Shown here piece after piece: positions 41,303-53,849 of a stretch of DNA of 64,000 bases. Source of the DNA: Isochrysis galbana (Eukaryota > Haptophyta > Isochrysidales > Isochrysidaceae); contig CM030933.1 in NCBI GenBank assembly GCA_018136815.1, positions 434,001-498,000 on the forward strand, written 5' to 3'. How positions within the stretch are numbered: the stretch's first letter is position 1; every line of letters begins with the position of its first letter. The notes below the pieces were generated by a model, which was not told the origin of the DNA, ran no database searches, and worked only from the letters and a program-made list of their open reading frames with translations. Position numbers and translations under genes: made by a program.

Positions 41303-42124
41303 GTCCTGGATTCTTAATCTCGCTCTCCCCTCTCTCTCGTTCGCTCTCTTGCTGACGCGGAGGCTTGGATATCCAAATGCGATCTTCATTCGTAGGATCG
41401 ATGTATCCGCCCTAGACGAAAGTCAATCAAGAATAGCTGGCACTACTTGATGAGGATGCACTAAAGATTTTCGGCTTTGAGACTGCTTGCACGTACGCCC
41501 CTCGCGCAGGCTCACCAGCAATCTGCCCAATGACGATGTTGGCAGTGCGCAATGTGTGCATCTTTCACTTGGTGAGCTGAAAAAGGCTTACATGTCAGCA
41601 GTGGAGGTCAAGAGGGTTGTGCCTCCGCTTGATCGTCCGCATGCCTCGCCTTGCGGCCGTGCCATGAAGGCGAGGGCGTTTGGAGGAGTCACAGTCAGCT
41701 CTGGCTCCTGCCCGACGCATCGCAGTGCAAGCAACCTGCCGCCTCTCATGTGCCCGTGCGCTCTATGCTGTTCTAGCGAAGCGCTTTGTCAACGTCAATG
41801 TGTCAACATGTGTTGGCATGCGCTTGCCCAATGGCGGCCAATCGCAGCAGCATGCAACATGCTCCTAAATACTACTTCCAGGAAGAATCGCCTCTCACGT
41901 GGCCCCGGGGATAACTACATTGAAGCCATGCCCGTTGGTCTTGTTTTTTAGTTTCTGGAGTTCCTTCGGAATGGGTTCAACTTCCTTCCGCTTAGCCGAT
42001 ATGGATGTGGACATTTGCTGGCTCATATCGAGTCCGTCCCATATTCATATTCGATGGAACGCAACCTCATGGTCACAGCATAAGGGTGTGAACCTACTTT
42101 TGTAGTCGTAGTAGGGGTCATTGG
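41303..42124. other. Intergenic, no convincing gene
   Basis: A 154-codon plus frame (41487-41951) has Cys-rich random composition and no domain. An AT-moderate stretch near 41980-42100 has no recognisable signal. Confidence 0.3.
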
Positions 42125-43400
42125 TCATTGGGAGGCGCCTCGTGCTCGTGCCCTCCGCCCCCTCATCTCATGCACTAACGCTAACACACTAACTAACGCC
42201 CCTCCGGGGGGCCTGCCGCCATCCTCACGCCCTGCCTTTTGGTAGCCTGGCCACTCACTCTTTTTAACCACGATTTTCCACCTTTCCTTGACGAGTTGGA
42301 ATGGCCCATAGATAGGGCCTGAGGGCAATGAGGAGGGAGCCAAGCCGGCGGCAGGCGCGGCTGAGGGAACGACTTCGGAGACGCTGACGGGCTGAAGCCC
42401 GTCAGCAGAGGCAAAGGAAGGCGGGCAGGCGGGCTTGGACGAGGGCGAGGACGGCGGCGAGAGCGACATCGAGCGAGCGGCGAGAGGCGAGGGCGAGTGA
42501 GAGGAGGGCTGTGTTGGCAGGGCGCAGGGCGCAGGGGCTGGCGAGGGAAGGCGAGTTTGTTTGTAGTTGTAGGGTATGAGTGTTAGACGAGAGCGAGAGG
42601 ACGAGAGCGAGAGCGACGGATGACGACTGACGACAAGACGCCTCCTCGGGCCTCTACTCACACCCCGTCAACTGGAGCTGGAATGGGTCCTCTCGCCTCG
42701 TCCGTTGCTCCATCGGCGGCCTTTCCTCTCCTTTCTTTTGCTGATCCTTTGCCAAGTGTTCCTTCCTCTCTCAATCCCTCTGTGGTTGGTGCTGAAGATG
42801 ATGTGGGTTCCGTCCGGTCCCTCCCTCCTTTCGAGCCCCCACCAAATGAAGAGTTTGTTCCACCCCCGTCGACGTACTCGTACCCCAAGCGTAACTTCGT
42901 TCCACCTCCGACCGCCACCGTCGGCGCCGCCCAAATCATGGACCAACAAGTCCAGATTGAGGCTCTCCGCGGCGCTGTCGACCGCCTTGAGTCCTCTACC
43001 CTCCAAGCCGCCCAACGCCACGAAGAATTTCAGCGGGAGGTGGGGTCTACCTTCAACGCGATACTCAGCATTCTACAAGGTCAAGCGGGCACTATGACTT
43101 CTCCTCGAGTCGAAACTTCGCCACCGCTTGTGGAAGAAGGAGACAACTCCATTGGTGCCCCTCCGGCCTCGATTGAGTCCCCTTCTCAACCTTTGCCCGC
43201 CGCGCCGTTCTCCGTTCCGCCGAATTCGAATTCCGATCCCGTATTCAATACGCCCGTTCCTGTCCCGTCTGCCGAGCCTGTTTCTGATCCCCAACCTCCA
43301 CCCACCGTCGCGGGCCTCCGCTCGCTTCCAAATCCGGCGACTCGGCGGCATCCCGTCGATCCAAGCGCAGTTGGAGTGAAGGAGTGTGCGTGCAGTGCAG
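42125..43400 (+). mobile_element. Remnant of family-B LTR retroelement with truncated gag
   Basis: 42240-42620 is a GA-rich leader shared with 4480-4700 and 62460-62790. A frame from the ATG at 42620 (MTTDDKTPP...) gives about 250 residues before it runs into unrelated sequence near 43380. It is Pro/Ser-rich with one helix, QQVQIEALRGAVDRLESSTL, followed by AAQRHEEFQREVG and FNAILSILQGQ. This has the same plan as the intact element's Gag (ETNTLKGAVERLHSS...VEAGFKALTQLLQ). No capsid, RT or second LTR follows, so it is a 5' fragment. Confidence 0.55.
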
Positions 43401-43853
43401 GTGCCTGCTTATTTTTTCCGATAACATGGGTGGTGTGCCCCACCACTTGATCAATTTTGGCTCTCAACTTGCAATCCCACGCGAGCACGATCAACAGCCA
43501 CCTTGGCGGGCTACTGGCCGCCCAGCGCGCCCCGTTCACCGTGTCTTCACCTGCACCTGCAGTTCCTGCACTCTCACCTTCACCTGCACCTTCACTGAAG
43601 AAAAAACTTCGGACCAGCACCTTCCCAGTTGGAAAAAATTTTTATTTCACCTTGTTCCTTGCCGGGGGTGTACAAGTGTGCGCCTGCCTGTTGTTGCGCA
43701 CATGGGCGGACAACACGATGTCAACATGGCGTGAGTGAATGTGTGTATACATAGACAATCCATCCGTGCGCTCTGCGTGCTCGATACTCGATCAGGCGGT
43801 GCGGTGCGGGGGAAAGGGGGAAGGTGGGGAAAGGGTGATGGTGTTCAGCCTAC

Positions 43854-44319
43854 CTGCACCCAGCCCTTGACGGAGGCAATGACGGAGCCGTACGCGGGGA
43901 AGGTTGCGCCATGCAACGAGTGGTGCTTCTTCGCCAAGGACAGGATGCCGTCCGACTCCGACTCGTGCGTCCACACCTCCTTCAGCGTGCGGGCGTCGCC
44001 ATCTGCGGCCACGCCATCCTTGAAGGTCTTGAAAGCCGACTCACCGCCTCACCCGCCGCGGCCACCTCCGTGAGCACAGCCACCTTGCGCTCCATCGTCC
44101 ACTCAAAGCGCGTCTTTCCCTGCGGAGCAGTTGCAGCTGTGAGGACACATTGCTCGGGCCTAGGCATCTTGATCTTGAGCGGAATGGGGCACCGCGCGGG
44201 GCGCACGCTCTGGCTGCCGTGGGCCCCTTGCCCCACGCGCGGCATGCATGCCTTCCCTCTCGTGAGAGGGTGGCAAGGCCACTGTAGGGGCAGCCCTCAC
44301 CTTCGCCGCCGTCGCCATC
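43854..44319 (-). pseudogene. Candidate Myb/SANT-like ORF, probably broken by a one-base shift
   Basis: A short first exon 44319-44302 (MATAAK) with a GTGAGG donor joins in phase to 44119 (GGAAAGACG) after a CCGCAG acceptor, giving GKTRFEWTMERKVAVLTEVA, a W-T-x-E-x-x-x-x-L-L-type start typical of Myb/SANT-like domains. About 25 codons later the sense reading moves to another frame (SAFKTFKDGVAADGDARTLK, then EVWTHESESDGILSLAKKHH) and stays open to a cag|gtaggc donor at 43854. Whether this is a frameshift mutation, a missed tiny intron or a sequencing error cannot be told. No later exon was found. Confidence 0.3.
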
Positions 44320-44757
44320 GCCCCTCGCCCCTCCTAGAACACCGTCTTTCACCGAAGACGGTTGGAAGAGGCGCGCACTCTGCGCTTCCTTACAATGACC
44401 TGTTTGAGGAAGGTTTCAGGAACGCGACTTCTTAGAACTCCCTTCCTGAATCCCTCTTTCAGCCCTTTTCGAACTTTGTAAAAGCCCTCGACAATCTTTT
44501 GACCTTTTGACCTTTTGACCTTTGAGTAGGTCGACACTTCTATGAATAGAGAAGCGAGCAAGCGCGCAGCAGCAGGAGAGAACGAACGCACGACGAAAAG
44601 GAGAAGAGAGACCTTCTGAGTGAAGGAAGAGAGAAAGGCCAAGAAAGGAAGGCAAAGGAGAGAGAAGAGGAGACGGGCGGCAGGCCGGCGCGGAGAGTGA
44701 GTGTGCCCTTGGCTGCGGGAGGAAGGGGGAAAGGGGGAAGGGGGGGGTGCATCCCGG

Positions 44758-45510
44758 ATGAACGGCGGCCGTGCGGCACCTATTGGTGCGGCGCCTGCGC
44801 GCCGCGCCACTCGCATCTTCTACCCCCTCGAAGAGCAGTGCCCCGCCCAGTACTACCCGAAGTTACACACCGTCAACGGCCGACGAATGCGGCTCGTGCG
44901 AGCCGCTCTTCTCACGATGTGCTTGCTGCAGCTTGCCGCCTCGCTCTACATCTACAAGCACGCGCACATGCACGACTACGTCTACGAGATCTTCACCGTC
45001 GGTGCGAATGCGCTTTCCGCCATTGCAGCGTTCAGCGGCTTCCTCGGCGTCGCACTCGAGTCGCGGGGGGCGCTCCTCTTTTTCTATATCAACCAGCTCT
45101 GGTCGCTTTCCAACGTATGCACATTCTTTGTAATGATGATGGGCTCCTACGAGCAGCAACTGACGGCCTGCCGTATGCTCGCGCTGGGGGACATGTCGGC
45201 TGATGAGGCCCAGGCGCGCGAACTTGGCTGCGATGGAGTGGCGGCGCGGCACCACACTCTGCTAGGTGTGATGGTGGCGCTCCTGGCACAGCTTTGGATC
45301 TCTTGTTTCCTCGCTCGCACATTCTCCGAGATGATTCAAGACATGCAGAGCGATGAGGCCGATCGGCTCCTGGTGCAATTTATCTGGGAGCGAAGGCGAG
45401 AAACCTGGCAGCAGCTGCGGCGTTTCGAGGACGTGGTACAACGTCAATTTGAGGAGCTCCGAGCATCTTTAGTGAGTAAGCAAGGGTTGCTCTCCCAACT
45501 CAGCGGGTGA
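44758..45510 (+). CDS. Four-helix membrane protein of unknown family
   Basis: 250 residues from the ATG at 44758; the longer frame begins with GTG, so this ATG is preferred. Hydrophobic segments: about residues 45-65 (LVRAALLTMCLLQLAASLYI), 80-95 (ANALSAIAAFSGFLGVAL), 103-125 (GALLFFYINQLWSLSNVCTF, FVMMMG), and 165-185 (TLLGVMVALLAQLWISCFLA). A cysteine-bearing loop between helices 3 and 4 (QQLTACRMLALG...ARELGCDG) and an extended basic-acidic helix at the C-terminus (FIWERRRETWQQLRRFEDVV) follow. The 4-TM topology with an internal Cys loop is tetraspanin-like, but the CCG signature is absent. A membrane protein is a safe call; the function is unknown. Confidence 0.7.
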   Translation: MNGGRAAPIGAAPARRATRIFYPLEEQCPAQYYPKLHTVNGRRMRLVRAALLTMCLLQLAASLYIYKHAHMHDYVYEIFTVGANALSAIAAFSGFLGVALESRGALLFFYINQLWSLSNVCTFFVMMMGSYEQQLTACRMLALGDMSADEAQARELGCDGVAARHHTLLGVMVALLAQLWISCFLARTFSEMIQDMQSDEADRLLVQFIWERRRETWQQLRRFEDVVQRQFEELRASLVSKQGLLSQLSG

Positions 45511-46949
45511 TGGGCGTGTGTGGGGTGCAAGTGTGGCTTGCTTCGCCACGCCGTGCCGTGACAAAACGTGGCAGGTTAAAAGGCATGGGATCGAATCGGC
45601 TTATATTTTCCCGTGCGCTTAGAGGGTACACCGTTGCTCCTCCTCGGCTGGCTTCGGGAGTGCTTGAATAGAAGGGTTTTTGGCATGGGGTGCTCATGGA
45701 GAACCAACCCGATGCGTCACTCCGATCATTACACTGACAAAATGTCGGCACACACTTCGGTAGTTGCCGCGAGGTCTTCGATTGACCTCGCGCATCTTGA
45801 GAGGCCGTTGTCGTGTGCGTATGCTAGCCTAGAGCCTGAGCGCATCTCGGCGCCACTTTTTGCCGCGTCCGCCTGTGCGAGGTGCCGCGCCTCGCAACTT
45901 GCGAGCTGACGCAGCACTGCCATGCATTCCTTTTTCCGGACCATGTCTGCGGCCTGAGACCTAGATACTAGATAATCCATAGAATGTTATGCCCCAAACT
46001 TCCCGTTCCCGGCGAACCTGAACCTGCTGTGGTACAGTAGGGGCTCAATGGCCGGAGGCGCCTCGTGCTCGTGCTCGTGCTCTTGCCCTCTCCCTCTCCC
46101 CGATCATCCATCGTCGGCTAACTACGCCATTAAGGCATAGGATAGAGCGCGCGCCACCGCTTCCTTCCTCTCTTGCCGCTAATATTAAAAAAATCTCTTG
46201 TGAAAGCTTGCCGCGCTCCCGTTGAAATAATGAATAATGCGAATAAAGCAAAAGCACTTTTGCACATCTACTCCTGCGCGGACGGCCGGATGCCCATCAT
46301 GCTCTACCGCACATGGCACGATGAGGCGAGGCGCTACGACCTCTCGACTGCCCAAAACTTTGTCATCTCAGTCGCGCGTGCGCTGCGCCGTCCGCACAAG
46401 ACTGCCCCAAACGTCGCCTCGGTGTTGTTCGCCTTCCGTGGGGGACGGGAGGTGTACGAAGAGGACAGGCTTGCCAGGTGGAATGGCGGCGCTTGCGCCA
46501 CGTGCACCGAGCAACTCCCCCAGTGGCGACAGAATTGTAGCCCGGTGGCGCCAGTGGAGAGGCTTGTGCACGTCCAGTGTCTCTAACGCGGAGGCAGGCG
46601 CGGGCCTGAGAATCTTGGTCGTCCACCTCTCAAAATTTTCGCCCGCAGGCAACAAGCGGAGGAGTGTTCTACTCGCACCAGCGTGATTCAGCAACAGATG
46701 GGACAAAAACTGGTTGGTGGGATGCTGAAAGGCTGCAAAGAGCACTGACGCGCCGCAGTCGACCAGTGAGACCTTGGTAGTTTTGACATGTACGAAAACG
46801 CTAAGCGGACACAAAACATCATTTCACTACAGACGCCCCTTCCTCCATACACCTGAGCACAGACACTTCGGCCTAGTTCCGTGACACAACCCTTCGTACC
46901 CAGCAAGCAGCATTTGCATGCAAGCTAGTTCATCACGGTCGGTATCGAG
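45511..46949. other. Intergenic, no supported gene
   Basis: Includes ggaggcgcctcgtgctcgtg at about 46053, shared with the start of the family-B fragment at 42131. A plus frame at 46230-46586 (about 118 codons) has plausible composition but no domain and no matching exon. Confidence 0.3.
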
Positions 46950-47604
46950 ATGGTTCAGAAGAAAGGTAGACATCACGTGATATTTTTCACAAATGGAACG
47001 CGCACCTTCTCGCCGTTTGTCTTCATTCTAGCTTCACTAGCGCTATGCGGTGCCAAGCGACTCGGTCACCGCACCTACGAGGAGATCTGCACCCCAGCCT
47101 TCAAGTTCTGCGAACACATGGAGGAGGGCATGAGCGGCGCCATCCTGGCGATGCTGCTCGTCACAGCCTCTGGCATGGGCCGTGGATGTGGAGACTTTCG
47201 CGTGGATCTGGCCAAGGACCAAGGAACGCTACCCGTCGATGTGGGCACTCATCAAGCCATACATGGGCCGTTGGTGCAAGGCAACCCTCATGCTCGTCGG
47301 CGACTACTCTGACGAGTACGACAAGATCCCAGTCCCCAAGACCAGCTACATTGGAGAGCAAGCCGCCGTCGCGTACCTCTGCATGGAATACATCACGGCG
47401 GTCGCGTACGCTGAAGCGGATCCCATGGTGCAAGTGCGCCGAGCAGCTGGCAAACTCTACATGCAGGACAAGAAGGCCGTCCTCGCATGCATCACGGATC
47501 TCGCCACCCAAGATCAGCCAAGCGATATCGTCGCCTGTCAGCAGAACGACGAGGAAGAGGGATGTGAGAAAAAGACGAAGAAGATGAAAACTCAGCCCGC
47601 GTAG
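46950..47604 (+). CDS. Uncharacterised small protein, probably spliced
   Basis: The ATG at 46950 opens MVQKKGRHHVIFFTNGTRTF, then a hydrophobic stretch (SPFVFILASLALCGAK) that could be a signal or membrane helix. The frame that looks coding in the second half is different: from about 47167, directly after a gtcacag acceptor-like signal, PLAWAVDVETFAWIWPRTKE...RYPSMWALIKPYMGRWCK, continuing to the stop at 47604 with an acidic-then-basic tail (QNDEEEGCEKKTKKMKTQPA). A short intron between about 47050 and 47166 would join them, but I could not choose its donor. No family recognised; Trp, Tyr and Cys are frequent. Confidence 0.45.
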
Positions 47605-49683
<2,079 letters not shown>

Positions 49684-50574
49684 TTACTGTTGTAGCCGTT
49701 TTTTCATCGTCACATCGTCGCCCTTCTTAACGAGATCAAGAGAAGAGTCGCCATCTTCATCTCGCGCATGAAGATCGGCTCCACAGGCAAGAAGGGCCAT
49801 AAAAGCATCGGCATTGCTATGGTAAGCAGCCTGATGAGCAAGCAAAGCGTCATGAAAGTACAGCTTCAAACAGTAACTCTGCGAACCACTGCAACACGAT
49901 TTAGGACATCAGGCCATGTGCTCAAGGAGCTGCTCACCCAATGAAGAGGCGTTGTGAGCTCGGTCGTTCGAATCTGCACGTCCGCACCAGCTTGACAGAG
50001 GAACTTTATCATGTTTGCGTTGTTGAGCTGCGCAGCCATGTGCAGAGCTGAGTACCTGACAGCATAGACAACGAAGATTTGGCAGCGCCCACCGAATTCA
50101 GTACCAGAGGTTCGCCACGCACCCGTTTTGACTCTGCTGATTCACGTCGGCACCACCCGCGAGCAGGTTTCGCACCACTTCTTCATGACCAACTGCCGCA
50201 GCGAGATGCAACGGAGTCTCCCCGTGCTCGTCCCCAACAGATGGCGAAGCACCGTACTCAATCAGCAGCGATACCATGGACGCATGGCCCATGCCTACAA
50301 TCAAGAGACGTGAGCCAGCCTCAAATCTCCCACCAACGCAGCGGTAGAGCACACAACGGCTGGCAAGGGCGAGCTTCCGACCTGCAGCAAGATGGAGCGG
50401 CGTGTACCCATCCTGATCTCTGCTTTGCGGATCTTCACCGCTCTCGAGTGCTCGCGCGACGACGTCGAGATCACCCCGCTCTGCCGCATGATGGAGTTCT
50501 CGCCCGTGCACGCCGAGCAGTGCGGCAGCTACCCAGATGGCGAGCTGGAGGGCAGCGCCGCGAGACCGCGCCAT
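49684..50574 (-). CDS. Secreted or luminal ankyrin-repeat protein, four exons
   Basis: Exons 50574-50382, 50294-50123, 50055-49938 and 49830-49684 (phases 1, 2, 0, all GT-AG) give 209 residues. The N-terminus MARSRGAALQLAIWVAAALL, GVHG, is a good signal peptide. Five ankyrin repeats follow: ELHHAAERGDLDVVARALES; YTPLHLAAGMGHASMVSLLI; ETPLHLAAAVGHEEVVRNLL; YSALHMAAQLNNANMIKFLC; TPLHWAAYHSNADAFMALLA; then a short tail ending KKRLQQ. Each splice restores the T-P-L-H-x-A-A consensus, so the exon model is strong. Ankyrin stacks bind other proteins; a signal peptide on a pure ankyrin protein points to the secretory system or, in complex algae, perhaps a plastid route. No partner can be inferred. 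Confidence 0.85.
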
Positions 50575-51504
50575 CCCGCTCTCTCTCGCTCCCGTGAGGT
50601 GTGGGCCTGTGGGTCGGAGCGTCCGTGGGCTCTGATACTCGTTTATTCGGTTTCACAGTGATAGGGACCATTCCCATTCCGTCTCGCTGTGCAAAGTAGC
50701 AGATCGGTGTGTAGCTAGATTAACTCCTTACTGCCGGAGCGCCGAAATCGGCGCTTCCCCTCAGTTTCTTCAGTTTTTCTCCTCCTAAGCTTGATCCGCG
50801 GGCCACCAGATCATGGCTGATGGCAGGGGGTATGCCGAGACGCAATGCTATGACCTCGCAGCCATATTCAGCCAATCAGCTAAAATCAACTAGGCATGTT
50901 TCTTGGTCTTGGCTAGAATTGGTCGAGAAAGTGGAGCGCCGATCGCCGATTTCGGCGCTTCGCTTTTATAAATAACCAACGTAAAAACGTAAAAGTAAAA
51001 GAATGCAGTGAGAGGTGTCTCGTCGGCTTCATATTGCAATCCTGTCAACGCCGCGCCTTCTCGATCGCCCGAACGCCGAACGCTTGAACGCCCAGAGGGG
51101 GTGCCTCACCCTGGGCCGTGTGGAGGACGACGTGCGCCCCGGCACCCGGCTGCCCCCCTCCTCCCATGATGATGGTGAGGGGGGCCACTACACCGCCGTC
51201 GAGGTTGTCTATCCGACGGCGGTGAACGATGCTCACCTCCTCTCGCCCAATGGCATTGGCCAATGGCCAGCCGCCATGGTTCCGGCTCGCCAAGGCGCAA
51301 GGCGTGCCAGCGGTCAGCGATAGGGACAGGCCAGAGTTTCGTTTGAGACCTGCCCCAAATTTCGTTCGATATTTCGTCCATATTTCGCGTTTCCCCCCCC
51401 AAATTTCGACAATATTTTGCTTGCGTTCAGCTATACTATTACTACCTACGGCTACACGGCTACGGGCTTCGGCGCTCGGCGCACTTACTGATGCATGAAT
51501 AGAC
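50575..51504. other. Intergenic, no supported gene
   Basis: Contains two copies of gcgccgaaatcggcgctt-like palindrome (about 50740 and 50938: cgccgatttcggcgcttc), which can form hairpins. Otherwise nothing recognisable. Confidence 0.3.
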
Positions 51505-51928
51505 GCCATAACCAACTACACGCCTTGCCCCAAGAGGTCGCGCACGCAAAAAGCCAAGGACAGACTCTTCGCATATCCTAGCGCGACTACCCCCGACAGC
51601 CTAAAATCCCTATACGTAATAGCATGGAGATAGATACATCATCAGAGACTTCTACAGAGTAGAATACGAGTCATATGAATTTCACTACATACCAGCATTG
51701 GAAGCCACGCTCATAAGATTCTCTACCCTGGTGAGAGGCCGCGCTCCGCCGAGCCTCTACAACTCGGCGAGAACCGGCAAGGCCGCCCAGGGAAGAAAAC
51801 CCAAGATCAAAACCCCGCGAGAACTTAGTACACCAATGTTCACGGAGGACCGAAAGGGTAGATTGAAAATGAGCGACACCCTAAGCCAAGTGGCGGAAGC
51901 GCTTGGCCTAGCAGAGCGGCTGGCCTGA
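51505..51928 (+). pseudogene. Dead copy of the LINE-like ORF 3' end
   Basis: Matches 18676-19095 at protein level: AKDRLFAYPSATTPDSLKSL, then a 4-base atag duplication at about 51630 that creates a stop and frameshift, then IIRDFYRVEYESYEFHYIPA, TLIRFSTLVRG, GRKPKIKTPRELSTPMFTED, ending AEALGLAERLA. The 3' UTR and tail follow. It is 5'-truncated, as typical for target-primed insertions. Confidence 0.8.
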
Positions 51929-52119
51929 GACACACCTACAACCCGCCCCGAGCCCAACTTGAAGGCGCTAAAACACCGCGCAACAAAAAGAGCTTCAAGG
52001 ACGACAAGACGCCCGAACGACATGAAAAATAAACATGCCACCCAGTGACACAGGAGAAGGCGAGAACACTCGCTTGGTACAAGTGCACCCGATCCAACCC
52101 AACTCCTCCCAACAACCTG

Positions 52120-52252
52120 AGCCCCTAAGTAGAGCACAAGGGGAGGAGCCGCAAGGCGGGTAGTGGGGAGTGAGGAGGGAAGGAGCGTGGCTACGAAAGT
52201 GGAACTCAGTGCCGCGCGCGAGGCGAGAATATTACTACAGGTTTTTTTTTAC
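52120..52252 (+). repeat. LINE-type 3' tail copy, plus orientation
   Basis: gcccctaagtagagcacaag, gagccgcaaggcgggtagtg, gcgtggctac, gcgaggcgagaatattacta and T's; belongs to the dead LINE copy at 51505. Confidence 0.75.
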
Positions 52253-52341
52253 TGATTGATGCATGAATTGATTATTGATTGAACACTCTTAGTAACAAAG
52301 CACAAGGCACAAGGCACGAGTCAGACCTCACATGTCAACAT

Positions 52342-52554
52342 TCACGTGTCACGTTGGTTGTACCGGAGCATCAATGCACACTGGAGCTGGTCGGACAAAG
52401 AATTCATTTGCGCATCTCCAAACATGCACTTCAATAACGAAAACACTCGCTCACACGCCGCGGAATTGGGTGACAAAGCAAAGGCAATGCAGGCGGCTCG
52501 AGACCAAGCTGGAAGCTGGGGTTTGACCGCCCTATTGCTTAGTGAGTGCGACAC
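52342..52554 (-). pseudogene. C-terminal dimerisation region of a hAT-family transposase (fragment)
   Basis: A 70-residue frame with FALSPNSAACERVFSLLKCM, then FGDAQMNSLSDQLQCALMLR. This matches the hAT C-terminal (Dimer_Tnp_hAT) pattern P-x-S-x-x-x-E-R-x-F-S-x...L-x-x-x-x-x-x-L-x-L. The rest of the transposase is absent. The phrase tttgaccgccctat at 52524, inside the frame's upstream end, resembles phrases at 5461 and 24742. Confidence 0.7.
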
Positions 52555-52998
52555 ATTTTACATGTTCTCTTTCTCGTCGATCTTCATTGCGCGACAAATT
52601 TCAGTGGTAGGTTTTAGGAGGCCCGGCGCGAAACAGTCATTGTCTAGACCGTTTCGACGTGTACACCGTGTGCGCCCCTCCTCAAGGCTCAAGGCGGGGG
52701 AAATGGGTGGCCCCAGGGTTGTGTATGATGTACAAAGTAGATCGTAGAACTCACAACTTGGAGGGGGATGGCAAAAGAATTGAACCTGAACGGTATTCAG
52801 CTTCATATTCATGGCGAATTCGGTAGGGCTAGGGCACAAAAGGGCGAATGATCGGCGGGGAACGCCCCAAGACACTGGCAGGCGGCAAACGAAATGCTAG
52901 AGGCTGGGTGCCTATCCTAGCGAGGTTATGCACGACATGAACATGTGAAGCACACCGTGTTAGTGACGGCATGTCCGTGCTGGTCAAGGGTTTTGACG
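52555..52998. other. Intergenic, nothing recognisable
   Basis: No ORF, repeat or signal I can support between the hAT fragment and the 3' end of the SET gene. Confidence 0.3.
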
Positions 52999-53796
52999 TC
53001 ACGAAATCTTGGGAGTTGAGACATGGTTGGCAGTGTCGTATGCTGCTAGCAGCTCTTCGCCCGGTTCAATGTCGGTCAAGATGCGTAGGGAGAAGAATTC
53101 ATCGTAATACCGTCTATCGCGATGGGTATGATACTCGCAGTTGGGAGGCTTGCCTGACATACTGGCGTCATTCACATAGTACGTGAGGCTACAATGCCCG
53201 AACGAGGCCTCGCGCAGGCGCCAGTACCCAACGCGCCCTTTGCCCTCTACCTCGATGGCGTGAAAGGGCGGCAGGTGAGCTGCCGCATATGACGCTGGCC
53301 GCGCCACATAGAATACAGATGGGTCCTTGATGACTTGTCCGCGGCGCAACCGACGGCCGGTTGGCGCTGCAATCACCCCAAAGCCATGTGGATCCGACTG
53401 CTGCGTCCCAGAGACGACGTGAAGCTTCGACATCAGCTCAGTCATCTCCTCCTCACGCTCTTTCAGCTCAGTCTTACTTGTGCCATCAGACCCTTGCTCA
53501 GGCAATCGAACCTCACCTGCAGTGAGCCATACGTGTGGCACTCTTGCCACATACGACTCACTCGCAATGCGGCAGCCGCGGCAGCCCTGAGGGTACCAGC
53601 GGCACTTACCGCAACCGAAGAAAGCCGGGTTGCGGGTGCCCCAGTGTTTAGTATCAGGCAGCCATTTGCTGCCCCCAGGCCAGACCTGCTCGCTTGCCTG
53701 AAGCGCAGCGGCCGACTTCTTGAAGATGGATGAGGCCGGCAGGTCGGACGCCTCACCTACCGAACTCGTCTCCCCCTTGCGCTTCTGCTTCACCAT
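52999..53796 (-). CDS. SET-domain protein with a Cys cluster
   Basis: 265 residues from the ATG at 53796 (MVKQKRKGETSS); the frame continues upstream without another ATG, so a 5' exon is possible. The basic start could be a nuclear signal. Residues about 58-75 contain FFGCGKCRWYPQGCRGC, a compact four-Cys zinc-type cluster. The C-terminal half is SET-like: GFGVIAAPTGRRLRRGQVI (N-terminal strand), FHAIEVEGKGRVGYW, YYVNDASMSGKPPNCEYHTH (the N-[HD]-x...P-N-C pseudoknot segment) and FSLRILTDIEPGEELLAAYD (the I-x-x-G-E-E-L-x-x-x-Y end). No post-SET cysteines are seen. The likely role is a protein lysine methyltransferase or a catalytically weak relative; the substrate is unknown. Confidence 0.75.
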   Translation of the reverse strand: MVKQKRKGETSSVGEASDLPASSIFKKSAAALQASEQVWPGGSKWLPDTKHWGTRNPAFFGCGKCRWYPQGCRGCRIASESYVARVPHVWLTAGEVRLPEQGSDGTSKTELKEREEEMTELMSKLHVVSGTQQSDPHGFGVIAAPTGRRLRRGQVIKDPSVFYVARPASYAAAHLPPFHAIEVEGKGRVGYWRLREASFGHCSLTYYVNDASMSGKPPNCEYHTHRDRRYYDEFFSLRILTDIEPGEELLAAYDTANHVSTPKIS

Positions 53797-53849
53797 TCCC
53801 TTTGTATCCAGCTGGGTGACGCCCACTGCCGCGGGCTCTTTCACAGCGC

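Noticed and set aside
42125..42661. 178-codon minus Ser/Pro-rich frame shared with 62241-62798
   Set aside because: The similarity comes from the shared family-B repeat. The plus frame with a gag-like coiled coil fits better.
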